Source of the DNA: Neurospora tetraspora | Lineage: Eukaryota; Ascomycota; Sordariomycetes; Sordariales; Sordariaceae | Direction of reading: 5' to 3' | Assembly (NCBI RefSeq): GCF_033439725.1 | Contig: NW_026944384.1 | Span: 5,828,001-5,892,000, forward strand | DNA length: 64,000 bases | Shown here: positions 43,452 through 54,406 of the stretch, piece after piece | How the letters are laid out: every line of letters starts with the position of its first letter | Numbering within the stretch: the stretch's first letter is position 1 | The notes under the pieces: generated by a model | Told to the model about the DNA's origin: nothing | Database searches by the model: none | What the model saw: the letters and a program-made list of their open reading frames with translations, nothing else | Position numbers and translations under genes: made by a program

Positions 43452-43886
43452 TTAGTCAACTAGTACACTGCGAGACTGTGTGAGCAAGGCATGGCAACGT
43501 ACAACAACAATCTTGAGCAGCAGTCCACTGGCGCTGATCGGCATCGGCCCAAGTGGGTTCTCGTGTGCGGCAATAGAGCCGACATCGTAGCATTGATGTG
43601 ATTGGAAATAGTCTCCATCATAAGCCCAGGTGTCGAACAGCTGCGTCCGGCAAGTGCCTTCTTCGTAGAACCCGATGCGAGTGTGGTGAGGGCCCCATCC
43701 ATTTTCCTTGTAAGACCGGAATTCCGGGGGGGGGGGGGCGACGCAGCCGGTGATGCCGACGACGCTGGATGTTGCTTCGCCCGTGCACTGAAACCCGGTG
43801 TAGGTTATGATGTGTGGTGGTTCGTTGTCGGCCAAGCCGCCATGGGCCAAAGCAAAGGCGACGAGTGCGGTTGCGAGATAATGCAT
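43452..43886 (-). CDS. Small secreted cysteine-containing protein
   Basis: 144 aa with a clear signal peptide (MHYLATALVAFALAHGGLA) and a mature part of about 125 residues with five Cys (FQCTG, TGCVAP, GTCRTQ, HQCYDV, VRCHAL). No domain recognised; the size and composition are those of small secreted fungal proteins, some of which act on hosts, but no function is claimed. A run of about 11 G on the plus strand (43728-43738) lies inside the frame and encodes Pro residues, a likely spot for length variation or sequencing error. Confidence 0.7.
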   Translation of the reverse strand: MHYLATALVAFALAHGGLADNEPPHIITYTGFQCTGEATSSVVGITGCVAPPPPEFRSYKENGWGPHHTRIGFYEEGTCRTQLFDTWAYDGDYFQSHQCYDVGSIAAHENPLGPMPISASGLLLKIVVVRCHALLTQSRSVLVD

Positions 43887-44007
43887 TATAACACTGTAAA
43901 GTTTGATGATGATTGCTTTAAGAACAAAAACTAGCAGAAAAAATAATAATACAGCTACGGTTGATACTGCTTATTTTGAACGTAATGTCCAGCCTTATAA
44001 GACTACC

Positions 44008-44540
44008 CTATATACCATCCTCGGGCTGAATGGGTGTCAGAAGCTTAATGAGGTCTTCGTTGGGTAGGTTTTGCAGTTCGTCAAGCTGTCTCCTTTGGAA
44101 CAATCTTTCCTTGAACTCTCCTTCACCCCAAACAGAAAGTAGAAACTCATTGCCCACCTCACTTAACAACATTAGGCTTTTATACCGAGCAATGGTGGCA
44201 CGGAAGGTCTCGAGGCCTTTGTTCGAAAACCTCTTCAAAGCTGTTAATGTGAACCCACTACCAAACCCAAGGGGTAAAAAGCAGAGAAGCCCATCGTATC
44301 CTTCTACCATCCTCATGATCTTCCGAGCCTGACACATTTCCGCCGTGAATGCCTTCCGCGCTGCAGGAGTGTCTTTAATGCCACGACCTGCTAACACAGC
44401 TGACATACAACCTGAGCTTGCTCGACGTCGTTGTTGGTCTTCTTTCATGACTTTGGAAAGCCGAAAACTGGCTGACATGCCCAAAACGGTGTACAAAATC
44501 TCGAGATTTTGTGCTTTTCGTCGTAGATTATCGAAGGCTC
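44008..44540 (-). pseudogene. 3' remnant of a JmjC-like gene paralogous to 49469-51655
   Basis: About 175 codons (FDNLRRKAQNLEILYTVLGM, MVEGYDGLLCFLPLGFGSGF, EVGNEFLLSVWGEGEFKERL, NLPNEDLIKLLTP) align with the C-terminal domain of the intact gene at 49469 (FDTLRQKANDQ, YEGLICFLPRSFGGSFSL, MGREFMDSVWEGKQFQER). The 5' part with the JmjC core is missing: coding ends where the Gypsy pol sequence starts near 44540. Confidence 0.8.
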
Positions 44541-47500
44541 CTTTTGTGGTAAAAGGACCCTTCGAGACACAGATCGTGAAAAGGGAAACGTTACCACTCC
44601 CCATCACGGTAGAAGGAAAGACGGTCGAAATCAGCTTCGACGTCGTCGATATGGGGCCATCTAAGGACATGATCCTAGGGCACCCATGGCACATTGCATA
44701 TGATCCAGACATCAGCTGGAAGGAAGGTGGCCGCCTGCGTCCTAGGACGTACCCAACCACTGATGGGAAACCCGGAGCACGGAAGGAAGCGAGCCGCGAC
44801 GGCGTCGTTCCTACGGCCCCACCGCAAGCAGTACAAGAAGTCATGATTTGTACCATCGACAAAAGCGGCAAGGTTACGGAAGAAGGGTTAGTGACGTTGG
44901 TAGAGGTATCCGCAGTCAATGCTCAACATAAGTTCGACTATTACCAGAACCAACAGGCGGAGAAGCCGAAGACGGTGATCCCAGCAGAGTATCAAGGACA
45001 CCCGGCTTTCGTCAGCAAGCACCTTGAAGGACTACCACCACGAGGACCGTGGGATCATGAGATCAAGCTCAAGGAAGGAGCCAAGCTCAAGTTCTTCAAA
45101 GTGTACCACACCAACGAGAAGCAGAACGCAGAGTTGAGGAAGTACTTGGACGAAAACTTGAAACGAGGACACATTCGGGAATCCACATCGCCAGCCGGGT
45201 ACCCCATCCTCTTCGTACCGAAGAAGGACGGAAAGCTGCGCCTTTGTGTTGATTACAGGCAACTGAATCAAGAGACCGTGAGAAACAGTTATCCCCTACC
45301 CCTGATTTCACGCATTCGAAGTCAACTAGGAGGAGCACGATACTTCACGCGCCTTGATTTACCCGCTGCCTATGCCCACATCCGGATCAAGGAAGGAGAC
45401 GAATGGAAGACAGCATTTCGCACACCCTACGGACATTACGAGTACCTCGTTATGCCCTTCGGGTTGACCAATGCACCTGCGACATTCCAATCCGTCATCG
45501 ATCACGCGATCCGACCCTACCTCGACAAGACAGCCATTTGCTATCTAGATGATATTCTCATCTACTCCAAGACTCTCGCGGAGCACAAGAAACACGTGAA
45601 GGAAGTGCTGGACGCACTACACGAACACAAGCTCTCTGTCAACATGGAGAAAAGTGAATTCCATGTGAGAGAAACCGTGTTTCTTGGGTATTTGATCTCG
45701 GAGAATGAGGTCAGGATGGAACCAAGCAAGGTGGAAGCCGTACGGAACTGGCCTGTGCCTAGGAACGCGACAGAAGTCCGCGGATTCCTAGGATTCACAA
45801 ACTTCTATCGCATGTTCATACGTGACTACGGGAAGATCGCCAGGCCATTGTACGAGCTTACCAAGAAAGAGGCCGCTTTCACATGGGGAAAGGAGGAAGA
45901 GGAAGCTTTCAGGGCCATCTGCGATGCAATCACTGCAGACCCCGTACTAAAACTTCCTGACCCCCACAAGCCTTTTGAAGTTGAGACCGATGCGTCAGAT
46001 TACGCCATCGGAGGTCAACTGGGACAACGCGACGACCAGGGGAAATTGCATCCTGTAGCTTTCTTTTCAAAGAAGCTGGAAGGACCCCGTCGCAACTACC
46101 CCATCCATGACAAGGAACTTTTGGCCATCATCGAAGCATTCCAAGAATGGAGGCCATACCTCAGTGGAACCACGCACGAAGTACAAGTCTATACCGACCA
46201 CAACAATCTCCGGTACTTCACGACCACGAAGGTGCTCAACGGCCGCCAAACACGATGGGCCGAGTTCTTATCAGAATTCAACTTCAAGATCAACTACAAA
46301 AAGGGATCAGAGAATGCTCGAGCCGACGCCTTAAGTCGTCGGGCAGATCATGTGAAAGATGCAGCAGAAGCCTCTGCACCCTTGTTCCAGGAACAACCGG
46401 ACAGATCATTTGTACACCCCCTACAGGAATGGGTAGAGTGTTGTGCCGTCCACCGGGTTAAACTGCAGGACCCCGGTTACCAGGCTACCATCGTCACTCC
46501 CGAAGAGCGACAACGATGGGAGGACAGCCCGGAAGAAGGAATCGTTCTTCAGAACGACAAGCTATGGTACCACGACAAGGCCTACGTCTGGCCGGAGCAG
46601 CGCGAAGCTCTCATCATGGAAATCCATGCGTCTAAGATAGGAGGACACATGGGTATTGCAAAAACCATGGCACGGATACGGCAACACTACGACTTTCCAG
46701 GAATGAAAGCCGAAGTGGCTCGAACATTGCAGGCCTGTGAACGCTGTAGCAAGACCAGGGTTGCAAGACACAAGCCATACGGATTCCTTGAACCCCTGGA
46801 AGTCGCGGAAAGGCCGTGGAGTTCGGTAACTATGGATTTCATCACCAAGTTACCACCATCCACAGATACCGCCACAGGAGTCACTTATGACAGTATCCTG
46901 GTGGTAGTGGATAGGCTGACCAAGTGGAGCTATTTCCTACCCTATAAGGAAACATGGTCAGCGGAGCAACTTGCAGATGTGATCTACCGGAATGTCACTT
47001 CGGTACACGGTTGGCCGAAGGAATGGATCACAGACAGGGATACCAAGTTCGCATCCAAATTCTGGCAAGCATTAATGACCAAGCTCGGTACCAAGAGCAA
47101 GCTCTCAACAGCCCATCACCCGCAGACAGACGGACAAACGGAAAGGATCAACCAAATCGTGGAACAATATCTGAGGAATTATGTCAATTTCGAGCAAAGC
47201 GACTGGGTAGAACTACTACCCACGGCACAATTGGCATACAACACTTCCCCTACGGAAACCACGAAGGTTTCACCTTTCTTCGCAAACTACGGGTATGAGC
47301 CAGAATTCTTGGAGGGACCAGACTCGAACGTTCCCAGGGCTGCAGTCAAGGCCCAAAAGTTGCACATGTTGCACGAAAAGCTCAAAGCAGAGCTGGAATT
47401 CGTACGACACAAGATGAGCCGGTATTACAACCAGAAAAGACTCGAGGGACCTCGCTTTAAGGAGGGGGATAAAGTCCTTTTGTCCACCAGAAACCTGAGA

Positions 47501-47953
47501 ACAAAGCGACCCAGCAAGAAACTCGATGACCGACGGGTGGGACCTTTCAAAATCAAGAAGATCTCAGATGTGGTATATCAGTTGGACATTCCTAACACTA
47601 TGAAGCTAAGATCACACTCATTTCACATCTCACTACTGGAACCAGCGCCTAAAAACGCACGAGTCAACACACGAACCAGTATTGAGGACGAGGAAGAAGA
47701 ATGGGATGTAGAGCAAATCTTGGACTCAAGGATAGAGGAAGGAGAACTGGAGTACCTCATCAAATGGGAAGGCTTTGGTCCCAAGGACAACACATGGGAA
47801 CCCGTCAAGAATTTGAATTGCCCTGAGAAGCTGGAGGAATTCCACCGGAGGAATCCGGATCGACCAGGGGAGAAGGACTGCCTAACCAAGAAACCGGAAA
47901 GGACGTCGCGTCCAAAACCGTCCAATCCGCGGGCGCAGAGGCGGCGGAGGTAG

Positions 47954-48657
47954 ACGCCTCCGCCGGTTGCTCCTCAGGCAGAGGCTCAGGCTCTTTCCCA
48001 GCAGCTCTATCCTCCTCATCCGAAGTCTCCAACTCAGCCATCGCGACACGGGACACGTCGCGAGCCTTCTCCGCCAACTCTTCCTGTCGCCGCTGTACCT
48101 CGGACAAACGGAGAGCATGGTCTTGCATCGCTTTCACAAGTGCTGCCTGCTCCTGCTTCAACTTCTCATTCTCCGCGACCATCCGAGTTACTAAGGAGTC
48201 AGCGAGCGGACGGCCAAGTAACAACCAGGAAACTCACACTCCGAGTCATAGTCCACCTCCACGCAAGGACGAGCGCTGCGGACGCACTCGCTGCACTTCG
48301 CGTTCCCAGGGAACTTCTTGCAGACGAACTTGCGATCGGTGCAACGTTAGCAAGGCATGACTATGGAACCAAAGGATTCGATATAAGTCAGTAAGATCTG
48401 CCGTCGAGCAGACGACGTGGTCGAACATTTGGAAACACGGTTGGACATGACGGCGAGTATGGGGAAGGAAGGAGAGCCTACTGTATCTAGAATAATGGAG
48501 CGAGCGGTGTAGAGATAAGAGTGAGCAGACACGTCAGGAAAATTAGCAAAGCCGCCGAGGACGTCGGCTAAGGAGGGGAGGCATCGTGTTACGAACTTAA
48601 GCGACACAAGGGTCGCCCAAGCCATCGGGACCCGACAGCCCCGCCAAAGGAGGACAA
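47954..48657 (-). other. Antisense Cys-rich/coiled-coil coding region inside the Gypsy 3' part
   Basis: On the strand opposite to pol, between pol and the 3' LTR, is a frame rich in Glu/Lys/Gln (MVAENEKLKQEQAALVKAMQ) typical of a coiled coil. A Cys-rich block (FVCKKFPGNAKCSEC) lies upstream of it, apparently separated by a short intron. The region looks decayed. Antisense extra reading frames of this kind occur in some fungal Gypsy elements; function unknown. Confidence 0.5.
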
Positions 48658-48969
48658 TGTAACCCCAGAACCAGGATTGAACCGGAAGGGCGTGCAAGAG
48701 TGCTCACTACAGAAGAAGGCTCACGATGAGCCAACAACACCATCGTGAGCAGACACCACCAAGGCAAATGGAAGGCAAGGTGTCAGGAGTATAAAGGGAC
48801 GACTGGAGAACTCAGATTGTTAGATAGTTCGACAGTAGTCAATTGACCATTATCACCGAGACTAGTATCACGCATACTTGTTGTGAACCTTTTGGCTTCA
48901 CCGAACGACTCTGATAGTTTACTACCTTCAGCTATCTCACTTAGGCAGATCAGACTGCCGTTCGTCACA
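48658..48969 (+). repeat. 3' LTR of the Gypsy element
   Basis: 312 bp, TGTAACCCCAG...TTCGTCACA, preceded by the purine-rich AAAGGAGGACAA. It contains a TATA-like GGAGTATAAAGGG. No second copy lies in the window. Confidence 0.8.
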
Positions 48970-49065
48970 TTAAGCTACTTCTCGATACCGGCAAGGTTGA
49001 CGCACATAAGGATGAGAATAGACAGACAGCGCTGCATAGGGCGGCGAAGTATGGGCATGAAGCTT
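48970..49065 (+). pseudogene. Ankyrin fragment, plus strand
   Basis: LLLDTGKVDAHKDENRQTAL then HRAAKYGHEA is one ankyrin repeat of the LLDTGKV type, like the repeats at 24150-24400. It starts right at the LTR border and ends where the opposite-strand fragment begins. Confidence 0.75.
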
Positions 49066-49180
49066 AACAACCGCCTCATGCCCATTCTCTGCCGCCACAT
49101 GCAGCGCTGTCCATTCATACCAGTCCCCCATCCCCTCAAGCACGGGCCACAACGACCTCATGAGGTCGTTGTGGCCCGTG
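49066..49180 (-). pseudogene. Ankyrin fragment, minus strand
   Basis: On the minus strand WTALHVAAENGHEAVVKL follows a leader starting at the palindrome. It is tail-to-tail with the plus-strand fragment: both run into the shared GGGCATGA segment. Confidence 0.72.
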
Positions 49181-49181
49181 C
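49140..49181. repeat. Perfect 42-bp palindrome
   Basis: Centred on CTCATGAG with arms GGGCCACAACGAC and GTCGTTGTGGCCC, identical on both strands with no spacer. It lies at the edge of the inverted ankyrin fragments and could form a hairpin. Confidence 0.95.
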
Positions 49182-49468
49182 ACCACATCTGCTCCCCCAC
49201 CATCTTGGCCATTTTGGGGTCTGGATCATTTGGGGAACTTGCCCACGGTCGCAAATTTAAAACGTACAATCAAGATTTACGAAAAGTACTCCCAACCACT
49301 ACTTTTCTAAACAACGCCTTCCACGCTTCGATAATTGAAGGTATTGGCGCTTCAATAACACATCTTTCCTTACCTCCCTCCCATTCACAACCGATCATCG
49401 GAAGCGACAAACCCCACCTCAAATCAAGTAGCACATACAATCTCACATACGACTTTCCCTTCGACATT

Positions 49469-51655
49469 ATGGAACATCGACAACGAATTATAGAGGGCCT
49501 CTCGAACGCAATCTCCCAATACACAGTCCAGACGGCCACATCTACTTCAGCCTCCGAGTTGCGAAAACCCACTGAAGAACTCATCAACAATCTCAAAGAC
49601 ATCATATCGAATGCAGAATTAACGCTAAACCTAAGAAACACCGGCGTAATAACACCGATCAACTCGCCCCCTCCACCACTCCGAAGCAACCATCTGGAAA
49701 CGAATACTTCCCTATCCCCTTTACAGCTTGGAAGTAACTGGATTCGCGAGCTCAAAGAACGCTGCCGACCTTCCACAGCGTCCATCATCAAGGTCGATAT
49801 CGAAAACACAGGGATTGACTGGCCTAGGCTAGCATCACGTGCTGATCCCCCGCCCTGGCATGATCAATACGCAGTCCATTATGTCAAGGACCCTTACACT
49901 CCAGGCGTTACCTACCTCTACCTTTCAAATTCGGATGAATTACACCCCATCGATTTCACAAACAACAAGAAATTGCAACCTCCATCGTCTAAGGAGGCTG
50001 CTTTAGATTTTACGGAACGTATTGCCACTACCCCCCCCAGCAAAGACAAACTCATCTACTACGTTGGACCTGCCAACGATGAGAAACTTCCAAAATTCTT
50101 CCCGTCCGGGAAACTCTCTCGGGAATACGGTCCAATCGAGGGGGTTAGTATCCCATATATCCATATGGGCGAAGCAGGATCAGGCACAGCTTTCCACTGC
50201 GAAGACGCCGACTTCCGTTCTTACAACGTCACCATCTATGGATACAAAATCTGGATTCTGGTCGATCTCAAAGACACAACAAAGTTCGAAGAGTATTTTG
50301 ACACCCGCTACACCGATCGCAAGGAATCGAAATGTGATCAAAGGGTTCGACACCAATGTTGTATACTCGCCCCTAGCCTTCTGGTTAGCCTAGGAATCAA
50401 TTTCGACATTGTTTGCACGGGTCCTGGGGATCTGATTGTCACAGAACCACGACAATACCACGCGGTCATCAATTTTACCGATTCTCTTGCTGTTTCGACG
50501 AATTTTGTTTACGAAGACGATATACCGATCAGACCGAACTGGCTTGTTTGCCCGAAGGATGGGTTGTTTCTACTCGATGAACCAAATCTTCGAAAGTTTA
50601 AACAATCACCTAAACCTAAGAGGAAAGCCGAGGTCGAATTAGTAAGGTCTGAAAAAGCGAAACGGATCAGACGTCTCCCAGAAAGGAAGAAGGGCGATAG
50701 GATGGATGTTGATAACGAAGACATACATAAAAGCGGAGATACCGATCTTATTATGGGGGGTCAACATCATACTCCAGATGCCGGCGAAGATTCGGCCAAC
50801 GACGATAAGGATCCCGACGATGATGAGGATCCCGACGAGGATTCAGCCAACGACGATCAAGATGCTGGCGAGGATTCTACTACGACCGATCAAAATACCG
50901 GCCAAGATCTGATGGACATTAATCAAAATCCTGCCGTTTATTCTATTCGGACTCTTCCATATACTAACAAACATTCGGCTACGATGAAAGGGATGAAAGA
51001 TATTGATAAGCTAGAAATTAGCAAGACATTCGCAGAACTCACTATGAGTGATGGGATTCGGGCCTTTTTCACATCTGTCAGACTTTTCAGGATTCAGGAG
51101 GCAGAAAATCCATCGTTACTGGAGAGTTTCAGAAAAGCGGTAGGAAGCGACTTTGCCACTCGTATTCGTCACTTCGACACACTACGACAAAAGGCGAATG
51201 ATCAAATCACCTTTTCTTCATTCCTCCACTTAATCTCATGCTTTCAAATGTCTAAAACGCTGCACGACGGCCGAGAGCGGGCAAGCCCTGACAGCTTAAA
51301 CGCCATATCAACCAACAAACAGGAGCAGGGAAAGATAAAGAAGTACGCGCGATATGGCCGAAAGATGGGGCAGTGCGTCGGGGAATATGAAGGACTAATA
51401 TGTTTCTTACCCCGTTCTTTCGGAGGAAGTTTCTCGCTGAACAAGTTTGAGAAGGTAATACCTACCGAAGTGTATAACCATCTCGAAGGATATGGGAAGG
51501 AAAAGCTATCAGCCTTGGATCAGATGGGTAGAGAGTTTATGGATTCCGTATGGGAGGGAAAGCAGTTTCAGGAAAGGAAGTTCGAAGGACTTTCAGATGC
51601 TGAATTGGCGAATATGGAGTTGAAGGAATTTTTTTCACACCTTAGCGAGGTTTGA
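49469..51655 (+). CDS. JmjC/cupin-domain protein
   Basis: 728 aa, single exon, starting MEHRQRIIEGLSNAISQYT; the frame is open further upstream but that part runs into the palindrome. Residues about 225-350 look like a JmjC fold: YIHMGEAGSGTAFHCED with the metal-ligand His/Glu near 242-244, GYKIWILVD, and a distal His in EPRQYHAVINF near residue 331. Members use Fe(II) and 2-oxoglutarate to demethylate or hydroxylate proteins. A basic stretch (RKAEVELVRSEKAKRIRRL) that may be a nuclear signal and an acidic repeat region (DPDEDSANDDQDAGED) follow. The C-terminal domain is shared with the remnant at 44008. Substrate unknown. Confidence 0.75.
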   Translation: MEHRQRIIEGLSNAISQYTVQTATSTSASELRKPTEELINNLKDIISNAELTLNLRNTGVITPINSPPPPLRSNHLETNTSLSPLQLGSNWIRELKERCRPSTASIIKVDIENTGIDWPRLASRADPPPWHDQYAVHYVKDPYTPGVTYLYLSNSDELHPIDFTNNKKLQPPSSKEAALDFTERIATTPPSKDKLIYYVGPANDEKLPKFFPSGKLSREYGPIEGVSIPYIHMGEAGSGTAFHCEDADFRSYNVTIYGYKIWILVDLKDTTKFEEYFDTRYTDRKESKCDQRVRHQCCILAPSLLVSLGINFDIVCTGPGDLIVTEPRQYHAVINFTDSLAVSTNFVYEDDIPIRPNWLVCPKDGLFLLDEPNLRKFKQSPKPKRKAEVELVRSEKAKRIRRLPERKKGDRMDVDNEDIHKSGDTDLIMGGQHHTPDAGEDSANDDKDPDDDEDPDEDSANDDQDAGEDSTTTDQNTGQDLMDINQNPAVYSIRTLPYTNKHSATMKGMKDIDKLEISKTFAELTMSDGIRAFFTSVRLFRIQEAENPSLLESFRKAVGSDFATRIRHFDTLRQKANDQITFSSFLHLISCFQMSKTLHDGRERASPDSLNAISTNKQEQGKIKKYARYGRKMGQCVGEYEGLICFLPRSFGGSFSLNKFEKVIPTEVYNHLEGYGKEKLSALDQMGREFMDSVWEGKQFQERKFEGLSDAELANMELKEFFSHLSEV

Positions 51656-51726
51656 GATTGATGCGGGACTATTGCATCACATGTATGATTAGCTCAATTG
51701 ATTGATTAAATAGTTTGGGCGATATT

Positions 51727-52012
51727 AGAGGCTCTGGCAGGCACGTGCATCTACCTTCGAGCATTCGTCAACTACGAAGTGAGCAACTGGGAAGACCTTC
51801 TGGCCACTGCTGAGTTCGCATACAATAACTCCATCTCGTCGTCCACCGGCCTCACACCCTTCTACGCCAACTACGGCTACCACCCAGCGTCCCACAATCC
51901 TCCTGACGGCGCGCCTCGAAACCCTGGAAGCCGCCTGTACGCCCATTGGATGATTCAAGTACACGACGACGCCCAGCGACACCTCAACCGCGCCCGTCAG
52001 AGGATGAAGTGA
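51727..52012 (+). mobile_element. Gypsy integrase fragment
   Basis: About 95 codons ([44 protein letters not shown]) belong to the integrase C-terminal part of a Ty3/Gypsy element different from the one at 44541. No LTR or other element parts surround it; a lone fossil scrap. Confidence 0.8.
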
Positions 52013-52747
52013 TTTGCGTGTACGATTTCCAGCTCCTCCCTATTTGCCCAGTTCAACCAAAATGCCGATTGGAGTAGCATACAAACAGCCAAGTCATTCA
52101 AGAAATGGGGCCGGGTTTTGACGTCTAATGCCCACGGGCGAAATATTTGATACCTAGGTCCACATAGAATATACGTCTTGCTTTCTCTATTTCCATCCAA
52201 GAAACGTATCTTAGACATTAGAAACGGCGCCATATCCAATCTACTACTTTTACGATCGCTTTTTGTATGGATTACCCGCCGCCCAGCTGCTAGCATGTCC
52301 GAAAAGGGAAACATTTTGGCCGTTTGCGGCATCTGATTGGTTCGACGATGTGCGCTTGGCATGTGACCACTCAAGGGTATCCCAAGAGTTTACTAGAAAG
52401 GATTCACAAAGGATCGAGAGTATTATGATTTGTAAATGTAAATGATGATGTATCGAAGGAGGGCAGCAAGGTAAAGATTGCCAAGGTACCTTCATCGTTT
52501 GGCCAAACGATACAACCAAATAAGAAACCGAGCAGCAAGGGAGTTACCAGATATAACGACGACAAGGCAGGGTGGAGCTGTTGTCTTCTGACAAAAAAGA
52601 GAGAAAGAAATATCAGACATATAACATCGTTCCTGATCCCAACCTTCTTCCCCAAAGCAAGCCGATCATCTGATTTTTGCTAGACGGCCTAATTAACGTG
52701 ATTCTGAGTACTACCAGACATCTTCAGAAAACGTCGTTTTGACATCC
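52013..52747. other. Intergenic region, nothing recognised
   Basis: Short unsupported open frames on both strands only. Confidence 0.45.
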
Positions 52748-53272
52748 TCAGAGACGGCACCCGGACTTCCTATTGTCGGGATTGAGGTTCGATAGTGCCT
52801 CATCCGTCTCTTCGATATCCTCGATGAGTTCGTTCTCGCTGCTTAACCTCTCCAGCTCCTCTTGGAGAAGCGCGATGAGGCGTCCAGATGCCCTGTTCAT
52901 TGCCCTGTTCAGGATCTAGAGGAAATCAGTGTTAGACGGGTGTGACTGTCATAGACTTTCAACTGCTTATTCGGGGACGCATGTTCCTACCTCACCAAAA
53001 TCGCGCCCATCACCTGGTGCCGACTGTGTCTCTCCTTGGATTTCCTTGCCATCTGTCATGTCCAGCAAACGCAGATCCGGCGGAGGCGGGGAATTCATCA
53101 TCTGAGGGGTGACCAACTTGGACGTGCTAACTTCGAACTTGGCGTGGGATCCTAGGTAGGGGCGTTGGAAGTGGGTGGCAGGTACGAAAGACGGCTCGAG
53201 CGAGGCTTCCGTTGGGTAATTAAGCAGGTTAGGAGTCTTCTCTCTTAACGTGGAACACATCTCGTCACCCAT
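52748..53272 (-). CDS. Conserved small protein, diverged family member (149 aa)
   Basis: Two exons (53272-52991 and 52915-52748), joined in phase 0 by a GTAGGA...CCTCTAG intron. Exon 1 encodes MGDEMCSTLREKTPNLLNYP, FVPATHFQRPYLGSHAKFEV and a Pro-rich part. Exon 2 encodes a helical ILNRAMNRASGRLIALLQEE then LERLSSENELIEDIEETDEA. Length, intron phase and position, and the exon 2 pattern LxxELxRxSSE match the gene at 29647. No known domain; probably a short coiled coil. Confidence 0.55.
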
Positions 53273-54406
53273 TGCTAAGATGCTGATACTCCATAAGATA
53301 ATGACTTGATTGCATTGTTCCTCCTGGCTTACTCCCAATGCAAATTCTCAAATACGGCGCCGCATTGCTGGGTTCGGCTACGTGACGTCACGTCGCGCAG
53401 GTTCCACCAAAGGAGCCTCTGGAGGAAATCCGTTACTTCGGCCTTTTGCGTTTGATGGTGTATATGAAGCGTTTGATACCGATCGCTTCTTGTAAGCAAT
53501 GGCTGGAATGCTTAGTGTTAAAAACCGAACTGGTCTGGCCGTTTTCGCTCAGCCGCACGAAGTAGCAGCGTAGAAATAATATAGAGCGTTTATGCCCAAT
53601 TATCTCAATATGCGGGGTCAGATGTCAAGAGCTTGGCGCCCAAAGTGTTAACCTGGCTCGTATGCCAGCTGTGCACAGCCTTTCACTAGGTGCATCCGAC
53701 CACTGAGACTACTTCGGCTGGGCACACTTCTGACTGGCCTAAATCCTGCACCGACCACCTGTATTTGTAGGCAACCTCCAGCTAGTGCTTTTAGCATAAG
53801 CCTTTTTCTCCTCTTCGTCGAACATATGCAAGTTTAAGATTTCGAATTCCCACCTTACCTCCGGCAAGGCTGTGACTGAGTGTCGCGCGACTAACACTGC
53901 CAATGACGATGCTTCGAATTATGCGCAGTTGGCTCCTGTTCTCCACGCGCTAACGCAGACAAAATGCGCAGCGTGCGGGGTTGGTGATTATGACAGGGCG
54001 AGGCGTGCACATTAGCCAAGTCCGCCAAACCTATCCTCTATTGAGGTAAAAGATAGGACGATGTTCTGCTTGCCAGCAGAACTCGGATGTGCACATTATA
54101 TAGGGACGTCACAACCCTGTGACAGTGATCCAGGCAAAGGCAGCGCCTTTGAAACAAAGACAACAACAGCAACCACCTTCAAGGCTCCCAATCAAACCCA
54201 CCGAGATATACGCTACAAATTTTGTCAGTTACTTATAGTAAGTAGTTCTCGGCCGTCGAGCAACTCCCCCAGTTTCAACTGCTGATTTACTGTACCTACA
54301 GTCCCGCGAACATAGGCCGTCCGCTCGCGAAGCCTGCGAGCCTTTTCCCACCATCGAACATTTGTATGATTAGCTGCCGAGGGAGCTGAGCCTGGCGGAC
54401 TCTGCA
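53273..54406. other. Intergenic region with a short repeat
   Basis: No gene recognised. Blocks at 53510-53535 (GTGTTAAAAACCGAACTGGT) and 53616-53635 (GGGTCAGATGTCA) recur together, closely spaced, at 57419-57460, so the HET-NACHT gene lies between two copies of a short repeat. Confidence 0.45.

Larger units (their letters stand above)
44541..48969 (+). mobile_element. Ty3/Gypsy retrotransposon with chromodomain, 5'-truncated
   Basis: From about 44541 a single long frame to 47953 covers the end of protease, reverse transcriptase, RNase H, integrase and a C-terminal chromodomain (EYLIKWEGFGPKDNTWEP). A 700-bp 3' region, a purine-rich tract and a 312-bp 3' LTR follow. The 5' LTR and gag are absent, so it is incomplete, but the retained pol frame looks undamaged and its composition is normal, with no RIP signature. 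That suggests a young copy cut by rearrangement. The chromodomain places it in the chromovirus group. Confidence 0.9.

Noticed and set aside
39485-48969. Pairing the LTR-like sequence at 39485 with the 3' LTR at 48658 as one long element
   Set aside because: The two LTR sequences are unlike each other, and several unrelated host genes lie between them.
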